From Coriobacteriales bacterium (GTDB lineage: Bacteria > Actinomycetota > Coriobacteriia > Coriobacteriales > JAEZZM01), in contig JASBYZ010000053.1 in assembly GCA_029983705.1 (NCBI GenBank), forward strand, positions 1-9,831: a stretch of 9,831 nt of DNA, in the 5' to 3' direction. The position numbers and the translations under genes were made by a program. The notes under the pieces were generated by a model, which did no database searches, had not been told where the DNA came from, and saw only the letters and a program-made list of their open reading frames with translations. Every line of letters begins with the position of its first letter. Within the stretch, counting starts at the first letter, position 1. Positions 4,979 to 9,831 of this stretch are shown here, piece after piece.

Positions 4979-5980
4979 ATGGGAAGCGGAAGCATGACTA
5001 AGCCTGAGAATGGTTTTCTTACAGCTTTAATTCAATTTCCAGTACCTATCGTAAACTCAAGGAAAGATATTGAGAACAATATCAAGAGCATCTGCAGAAC
5101 TGTTAAGTCAACCAAAGCTGGATACCCAGGCTTAGAGTTAATTGTATTTCCAGAATACAGTACTCAAGGCTTAAATACAGCAAAGTGGCTTACTGAGGAA
5201 TTCTTATGTGATATCCCTGGTCCTGAAACTGATGCTTATGCTAAGGCATGCAAAGAAGCTGGAGTATACGGTGTATTTTCTATCATGGAGAGAAATCCTG
5301 ATCCAGAAAAGAACCCATATAATACAGCTATAATCATTGATCCAAATGGTGAGATTATTCTTAAATATCGTAAGCTATTCCCATGGAATCCAATTGAGCC
5401 ATGGTACCCAGGTGATTTAGGTATGCCTGTTTGTGATGGACCAGCTGGTTCTAAACTTGCTGTTAATATTTGTCACGATGGTATGATTCCTGAATTAGCA
5501 CGTGAAGCTGCATATAAGGGATGCAACGTATACATCAGAATTTCAGGATATAGTACTCAAACCGAAGATACTTGGATTTTAACCAACAAATCAAACGCTT
5601 ATCATAACTTAATGTACACTCTAGCTGTTAACTTAGCTGGATATGACAACACTTTCTACTATTTCGGTGAGGGTCAGATTTGCGATTACGACGGTAACAC
5701 CTTGGCTCAAGGTCATAGAAACCCTTGGGAGATTGTAACCGGAACTATCTTCCCTGGACTCGCTGATCAGGCACGTAGGACTTACGGCTTAGAGAACAAT
5801 ATATATAACCTTGGTCACCGTGGTTATGTTGCTGTTCCTGGCGGCGAATCAGATGCTGGCTTAACTTACATTAAAGATTTAGCAGCTGGAAAATATCGTC
5901 TACCTTGGGAAGATGAGATGGAAGTTAAAGATGGTTCTATCTATGGTTATCCTACTACTGGTGGACGCTTCGGTAAATAA
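4979..5980 (+). CDS. amiF: AmiF formamidase (formamide amidohydrolase)
   Basis: A 333-residue nitrilase-superfamily enzyme, nearly the length of H. pylori AmiF (334 aa) and very similar to it along its whole length as I recall that sequence. It hydrolyses formamide to formate and ammonia in the cytoplasm. The catalytic triad is visible: Glu59 (FPEYSTQGL), Lys132 (KYRKLFPWNP) and Cys165 (VNICHDGMIPE), with the additional conserved Glu140 (NPIEPWYPGD). The C-terminus ends in the family GSIYGYPTTGGRFGK. The start has AGGGGGAAG just upstream. It lies 74 bases after amiS, probably in one transcript, and is followed by a strong terminator. Products give ammonia for nitrogen supply or acid neutralisation, and formate that FHL could consume. 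A wide-specificity amidase (AmiE) is less likely given the close match to AmiF. Confidence 0.96.
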   Translation: MGSGSMTKPENGFLTALIQFPVPIVNSRKDIENNIKSICRTVKSTKAGYPGLELIVFPEYSTQGLNTAKWLTEEFLCDIPGPETDAYAKACKEAGVYGVFSIMERNPDPEKNPYNTAIIIDPNGEIILKYRKLFPWNPIEPWYPGDLGMPVCDGPAGSKLAVNICHDGMIPELAREAAYKGCNVYIRISGYSTQTEDTWILTNKSNAYHNLMYTLAVNLAGYDNTFYYFGEGQICDYDGNTLAQGHRNPWEIVTGTIFPGLADQARRTYGLENNIYNLGHRGYVAVPGGESDAGLTYIKDLAAGKYRLPWEDEMEVKDGSIYGYPTTGGRFGK

Positions 5981-6015
5981 TTTCTTTGTATAGTATTTGA
6001 TAACTAACTAGCTAT

Positions 6016-6050
6016 AAAATTAGAGGGGCGGTAGTCCCTCTAATTTTTTT
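6016..6050 (+). terminator. Rho-independent terminator after amiF
   Basis: AAATTAGAGGG (6017-6027) pairs perfectly with CCCTCTAATTT (6036-6046) around an 8-base loop and runs into seven T's. It ends exactly where the ribosome site of the next gene begins. Confidence 0.92.
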
Positions 6051-6060
6051 AAGGATGCTT

Positions 6061-7257
6061 ATGTGTGATGTTAATTATAAATTAAACATAATTGATGAAT
6101 TTGCTTATATTGACTTGTCCATTGTTAATCGGGATTTAATCTCGCAGTTTGAAGTTATGCTTGCTAACGAACAAAATATAGTGATTGACTGGACGGATAA
6201 GGATATTAAGTCCCAAATAATTGAAAGAACTTCAAAAGAAAATTATGTTTCATATATAGTTAATAAATATATAGATATATACATATATGATATATTAAGC
6301 AAAAACAATATCTTTATATATGGTGATTTACAAATAATCAGTTATCAGTTTGACGATGAATCTATTAATGTACAGCTAAAATGTATTGTAGTTCCCGAAT
6401 TGCCATTAAGCAAATTAAAAGACTACGGTAATTACTCCTTTAATTTTAATGAATCTGATTTTTCAGATTATCTATCCAGAAATATTAAATTGCTTAGTGA
6501 GTATGTGGAGTCTGAATCAGAGATAAAAGAATTAGATAATATAACTATTTCTATCTCTAAGAATGATGAAGATCCTAGAACTCTTTCAAATTATTTAGTT
6601 GGGCTTTACCCAGATAATAATTTATTAGATAAGGCTTTAATTGGACTTCATGCAGGAGATTCAGTTGAAGTCCTATTGGATATGAAAAATGAAGTTTTAG
6701 GTGCAAAATATTATAAAGATGTTTTATCGCATGTTGAAATAGTGAAAGTATTTAAAAATACCGGAAAACTTAAACCTATTTCGGATGTTAACCAAGTATT
6801 GCCGGAAGTAAAGACAGAGAAAGATTTAGAGTTATTCTTTAAACAACAATTTTATTCAGAAGAGCGTAATAAATATTTATTAAATGAAGTCGATAAATAT
6901 TTATTAAATATCTATGAATTAAATTTTGAAAAGCGATTTTTTAATAGCAACATAAAAGAATTTATTGAGGACTCGTATTCTCTTAAAGATTATCGATTAC
7001 AAAATAATTTTTGGGATATTATAGAGGCCAATTTTAATAAATCTATTATACTTCAGAGTTTGATTAATAAATATAATCCTGAAGTAACAGAAGAAGATAT
7101 TTTAAATTATTTTAGAAATATTGCTTCACTTGGTGCAGAATGGATTGCAAGAGAACAATACGAAAAATCAGGTAAAATTAGCGTTGTATATAACGAAATA
7201 AAGACAAAGAAAATTTTAAATTTTATATCTAAATCGATTTATGATAAGCTCTACTAA
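6061..7257 (+). CDS. Divergent trigger-factor-like protein
   Basis: A 398-residue, acidic, Asn/Ile-rich cytoplasmic protein (no signal peptide or membrane segment) with trigger-factor architecture. Residues about 45-112 match the helical end of the ribosome-binding domain (KSQIIERTS, YIDIYIYDILSKNNI) and the linker IVVPELPLSKLKDYG (109-123). Residues about 155-235 look like a reduced FKBP-type PPIase domain (LVGLYPDNNLLDKALIGLHAGDS). Residues about 245-398 match the helical C-terminal chaperone arm (KTEKDLELFFKQQF, later YNPEVTEEDILNYF). The ribosome-docking GFRxGKxP motif is absent; NIVIDWTDKD stands in its place. The ATG at 6055 overlaps the ribosome site AAGGA (6051-6055), so I chose 6061. 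The gene is far more AT-rich than its neighbours (two sampled 60-base lines had 8 and 10 G+C), which suggests horizontal origin. A role in folding AmiF or AmiS is possible; trigger-factor homology is fairly sure, function is not. Confidence 0.75.
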   Translation: MCDVNYKLNIIDEFAYIDLSIVNRDLISQFEVMLANEQNIVIDWTDKDIKSQIIERTSKENYVSYIVNKYIDIYIYDILSKNNIFIYGDLQIISYQFDDESINVQLKCIVVPELPLSKLKDYGNYSFNFNESDFSDYLSRNIKLLSEYVESESEIKELDNITISISKNDEDPRTLSNYLVGLYPDNNLLDKALIGLHAGDSVEVLLDMKNEVLGAKYYKDVLSHVEIVKVFKNTGKLKPISDVNQVLPEVKTEKDLELFFKQQFYSEERNKYLLNEVDKYLLNIYELNFEKRFFNSNIKEFIEDSYSLKDYRLQNNFWDIIEANFNKSIILQSLINKYNPEVTEEDILNYFRNIASLGAEWIAREQYEKSGKISVVYNEIKTKKILNFISKSIYDKLY

Positions 7258-7289
7258 AGTAGTTTAAAAGCGCAATTTGGCAACAATAT

Positions 7290-7332
7290 AAAACACCTCA
7301 GATGAGTATTGTGAAACATCTGTGGTGTTTTT
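7290..7332 (+). terminator. Rho-independent terminator after the trigger-factor-like gene
   Basis: AAAACACCTCAGATG (7290-7304) pairs with CATCTGTGGTGTTTT (7317-7331), with one T-T mismatch, around a 12-base loop and ends in five T's. It lies 32 bases past the stop and isolates this gene from the peptidase gene. The stem is A/T-tailed on both sides, so it could act in both directions. Confidence 0.85.
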
Positions 7333-7354
7333 ATACGAAGTCATATAAGGAATT

Positions 7355-8389
7355 ATGCAAAAACAAAGCAGGAGATATAACAGTAGCAAAAGACCCTCAC
7401 AGCGCTCAAAAGAGCAGTATTCGCGAGAGCGCTACGTGGCTGCTTTGCGCGCAAAGCAAAAGGCTGATACCCGTAGAGGCATCATCATCCTTATCGCCCT
7501 GTTACTGATTATTCTTCTAGTTTTCTTTTTGGTACGCGGAATCCAAAGCATCTCACAAGCTTCTAAAACTTCAGAACTTGATAAGCCAGCTGCTGCTTAT
7601 GTGCTGGATAAACTTACTGTGCTCGAGCACAAGACTCCAATTATTCCTATGAGCTATGAGACGCAGTACGGAGTAATTGATACAGAAGATTATGACTATG
7701 AGCGCGCTAAAAAGATGGGCTCAAAAGATCCTATTTTAGAGCTGCAAATCATTCTTAAAAATCCAGAAAACTACCCTGAACACCTGCTTGAAAAAGTTGC
7801 CACCAATCCTGAGTCGCTTCATTTTGTCTATGACTATACTGAGAAAAAAGGAAGTGAGCCTGCCACAAAGATTGGTAAGCCTATTTTAGTAAATAATCAT
7901 ATACCTCTGCTTTTGCAGTTTGATGAAAAGTGGGGTTATACCATTTATGGCGATAAGGAACTGGCCACTTCAGGTTGCGGTCCAACTGCGCTTTGCATGG
8001 CTTACAGCGGCCTTACTGGAAAAACCGATCAGACCCCGGCCTCTATTGCAAAGTTCTCACAGGATGCGGGCTATTACACCCCAGAGGGTACGAGCTGGGA
8101 GATTATGAGTAAGGGTGCTAATAAGTTAGGCCTTTCTTCAAAACAGATTCCTGTGAGTCAAAAAAATATCAAGGCAGAGCTTGCTAAAGGTAGGCTTGTG
8201 GTGTGCTCGATGAAACCAGGAGACTTTACTCGACTGGGACATTTTATTGTGCTTACTGCTGAAACCGCAGATGGGCTTTTAATCTTAAATGATTCAAACA
8301 GTTTACAGCGCTCAAAAACGCTTTGGACTTATGATGTAGTTGTCCCTCAGGTTAAAGCTGCGTGGAGTATTGGTAAATCTTCAAAGTAA
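7355..8389 (+). CDS. Membrane-anchored C39-like (papain-fold) cysteine peptidase
   Basis: A 344-residue protein with a very basic N-terminal cytoplasmic tail (residues 1-41, many Lys/Arg), one transmembrane segment (about 43-60) and an extracellular remainder. It is thus a type II (N-in) anchored protein without a cleavable signal. The C-terminal half (about 190-340) is a peptidase C39-like domain. It has IPLLLQFDEKWG, the nucleophile Cys208 in ATSGCGPTALCMA, His296 in RLGHFIVLT, and Asn312/Asp313 in LILNDSNS as the third residue. The middle region, around NPENYPEHLLEKVATNPE and YDYT, is typical of such proteins in Gram-positive anaerobes. The substrate is unknown; cell-wall or surface-protein processing is possible. 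Unlike bacteriocin-exporter C39 domains there is no ABC transporter. The ribosome site AAGGA (7346-7350) fits this start. The upstream terminator implies its own promoter, which I could not identify. Confidence 0.8.
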   Translation: MQKQSRRYNSSKRPSQRSKEQYSRERYVAALRAKQKADTRRGIIILIALLLIILLVFFLVRGIQSISQASKTSELDKPAAAYVLDKLTVLEHKTPIIPMSYETQYGVIDTEDYDYERAKKMGSKDPILELQIILKNPENYPEHLLEKVATNPESLHFVYDYTEKKGSEPATKIGKPILVNNHIPLLLQFDEKWGYTIYGDKELATSGCGPTALCMAYSGLTGKTDQTPASIAKFSQDAGYYTPEGTSWEIMSKGANKLGLSSKQIPVSQKNIKAELAKGRLVVCSMKPGDFTRLGHFIVLTAETADGLLILNDSNSLQRSKTLWTYDVVVPQVKAAWSIGKSSK

Positions 8390-8461
8390 TCCCTTAAGAA
8401 CTTTAAAGCTGGTTACAATAAAGATATGCATCTATTGGCTCTTAGTTTGAAGGGATGAGAC

Positions 8462-9196
8462 ATGTCTCAGTATGGTCTCACGTGGCTCCCACCAGAAGCT
8501 TTCGCGTTAATCTCTAAGTCACTTGCTCCAGACTTCCTCTTTATTTCTTCTGATGATTTTATCAGCTCAAATGCTAAGCATCGCTTTGAAAAGCGCACCA
8601 TTAAATTTTTAGTTTCGGTGCACGCACCCCTTGATTTATTTACTCGAATACATGAAAAGCCCGTACAAAGTGCTCTTCCAGAAGTTGAAGAGCTCAACAA
8701 GTTGCTTCCTCAAATATTTGAGTCAATAAATAGGGCAGCACAAGACGGAGCTGATGCAATTGTTGTGCTTGATAATATCAGCTCGGTAGATGGACCTATT
8801 GTAAGTCCTATGCATGTGGTAGAAAGTTTGATGCCCATGTATGAGAAACTTTTGGCACATATAAAGGAGCTTGGCCTGCCCGCAATATTTTCTTCTCAAG
8901 GAGATATTCACGAGTACTACAGCGGTCTTAAAAGTGCCGGCTTTGATGCAGTGCATATTGCTCATGAAAGTGAAGAAGAACTGCTTACCATGCTTGAGCA
9001 TGCTCGTGAGCACAAGCTTGGCATCTACGGTGGTATTCCTTCAAGAATTCTTGACGATACAGAACTTTCACACTGCATTGAGCGTCTCAAAGAATTAAGT
9101 GAGGAGTATCCTGAGCTTTCAATCTGTGATACCGGCTGCTTAGAAACCTATAAACAAGCTGAACAAGCTGTACATATTTTGCAGGAGTTAAAATAA
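8462..9196 (+). CDS. URO-D/MtaA-like fold protein, function unknown
   Basis: A 244-residue cytoplasmic protein resembling the C-terminal two-thirds of the uroporphyrinogen decarboxylase/methylcobamide methyltransferase (URO-D, MtaA) superfamily. Visible family-like segments are GADAIVVLDNISSVDGPIVSP (96-116), ELGLPAIFSSQGDIHEYYSGLKSAGFDAVHIAHE (136-169) and LGIYGGIPSRIL (186-197). At 244 aa it is shorter than the usual 330-350. I do not see the N-terminal Arg-rich substrate-binding motif of true UroD (RQAGR type), and no other haem gene is nearby, so haem synthesis is unlikely. A methyl-transfer or sugar/cofactor role cannot be assigned. The ribosome site GAAGGGA (8449-8455) fits the start. 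Its stop overlaps the murI ATG by one base, so the two genes are translationally coupled, which hints at a shared physiological context. Confidence 0.65.
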   Translation: MSQYGLTWLPPEAFALISKSLAPDFLFISSDDFISSNAKHRFEKRTIKFLVSVHAPLDLFTRIHEKPVQSALPEVEELNKLLPQIFESINRAAQDGADAIVVLDNISSVDGPIVSPMHVVESLMPMYEKLLAHIKELGLPAIFSSQGDIHEYYSGLKSAGFDAVHIAHESEEELLTMLEHAREHKLGIYGGIPSRILDDTELSHCIERLKELSEEYPELSICDTGCLETYKQAEQAVHILQELK

Positions 9197-9831
9197 TGCC
9201 CCAATACTTACATGGCCCTATAGGTGTTTTTGATTCAGGACTTGGCGGTTTAACCGTAGCTAAAGAAATTCATAAAGCCCTTCCCTTTGAAACCTTAATC
9301 TATTTAGGGGATACTGCTCGCTGCCCTTATGGTCCAAAAGATCAGTCTGAGGTAGCTGAGTATGTCTATCAAATTGCAAGTTTTTTAAGCAAGCGTAAGG
9401 TCAAGCTTATAGTTATTGCCTGCAATACTGCAACAGCAGCAGGGCTTAAACTTGCTCAACAAAGCTTTCAGGTTCCGGTGATAGGAGTTGTAGTGCCTGG
9501 TGCTGAGGCGGCTATAAAGACCTCAAAGCGCAGACGTATAGGTGTCATAGGCACTGAAGGAACCATCAAGTCTGGCGCCTATGAAAAGGCAATTTTGTCA
9601 CTTGATGCAGGTGCGCATGTTATGTCTAAGGCAACACCGGAATTTGTAAAAATGGTTGAGGAGGGCATGCCAAGCAAGTATAACCCCAAGACTCATTCTC
9701 TCGAGCTCAGTGATGATGAGAAAAAGATTGTTAAAGAGTATCTCGTAGATTTTCTCACTGAAGATATTGATACCCTTGTCTTGGGCTGCACCCATTTTAT
9801 TTGGTACCGGGATCTGTTTCGCGAGCTTCTT
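9196..9831 (+). CDS. murI: Glutamate racemase MurI (3' partial)
   Basis: The first 212 codons of MurI, which interconverts L- and D-glutamate in the cytoplasm to supply D-Glu for peptidoglycan stem peptides. Motifs are GVFDSGLGGLTVAKEI (Asp13-Ser14 contact the substrate), YLGDTARCPYG, and VIACNTATAAG with catalytic Cys76. LGCTHFIWYR carries the second catalytic Cys198 and is followed by His200; most homologues have THYPL here, so FIWY is a mild deviation. AGGAG (9183-9187) lies 8 bases upstream of the ATG, inside the preceding gene. The frame is still open at the window end; the C-terminal 50-70 residues are expected beyond it. Confidence 0.95.
   Translation, partial: MPQYLHGPIGVFDSGLGGLTVAKEIHKALPFETLIYLGDTARCPYGPKDQSEVAEYVYQIASFLSKRKVKLIVIACNTATAAGLKLAQQSFQVPVIGVVVPGAEAAIKTSKRRRIGVIGTEGTIKSGAYEKAILSLDAGAHVMSKATPEFVKMVEEGMPSKYNPKTHSLELSDDEKKIVKEYLVDFLTEDIDTLVLGCTHFIWYRDLFRELL

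Noticed and set aside
7302..7508. A + strand frame starting inside the terminator before the peptidase gene.
   Set aside because: It overlaps the peptidase gene in another frame and its start lies in the terminator stem; not a gene.
8414..8419. TACAAT as a -10 box for the URO-D-like gene.
   Set aside because: No acceptable -35 box at 16-18 bases upstream, so the promoter of the URO-D/murI pair is left unassigned.
8467..9013. Minus-strand frames opposite the URO-D-like gene.
   Set aside because: Antisense to a coherent coding gene with a good ribosome site and start; no independent evidence.
8462..9196. Naming the gene hemE (uroporphyrinogen decarboxylase).
   Set aside because: It is too short, lacks the N-terminal substrate-binding motif of true UroD and has no haem genes around it.

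Overview
The window reads as chromosomal DNA from a low-to-moderate GC, anaerobic or fermentative bacterium. It carries formate hydrogenlyase (FHL) maturation genes (hycH, hycI), a Helicobacter-like formamidase with an AmiS/UreI amide channel, a membrane-anchored C39-like cysteine peptidase, a URO-D-like protein and glutamate racemase. A gut, oral or urogenital Coriobacteriia (Atopobiaceae-like) host is my best guess from gene style. This is a weak inference; a Firmicute or another fermenter is possible.

Layout. Bases 2-900 (+): the 3' part of hycH and complete hycI, overlapping by one base, followed by a well-translated-looking but very short reading frame (933-1001) that may be the stump of a broken gene. 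Bases 1161-4213 (-): a dead IS3-family element whose orfB is split by a second dead element of IS30 type (about 1596-3256). The inner element is bounded by a 13-bp direct repeat and imperfect terminal inverted repeats. Several striking palindromes lie in these remnants, one exactly on a frameshift. Bases 4286-7257 (+): a promoter, amiS, amiF, a strong terminator, and a divergent, very AT-rich trigger-factor-like gene whose ribosome binding site abuts the terminator. Bases 7355-9831 (+): a C39-like peptidase, then a URO-D-like gene coupled by a one-base overlap to murI, which runs off the window.

How the genes may work together. AmiS would admit formamide or related short amides and AmiF would split formamide into ammonia and formate. 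The neighbouring FHL machinery, represented here only by its maturation factors HycH and HycI, would turn formate into H2 and CO2. The two modules could therefore form a nitrogen-acquiring, acid-neutralising chain, although they are now separated by 3 kb of insertion-sequence wreckage. The trigger-factor-like protein next to amiF lacks the usual ribosome-docking signature, so it may be a dedicated or repurposed chaperone. It is the least understood protein here. MurI supplies D-glutamate for peptidoglycan; the roles of the peptidase and the URO-D-like protein are unknown.
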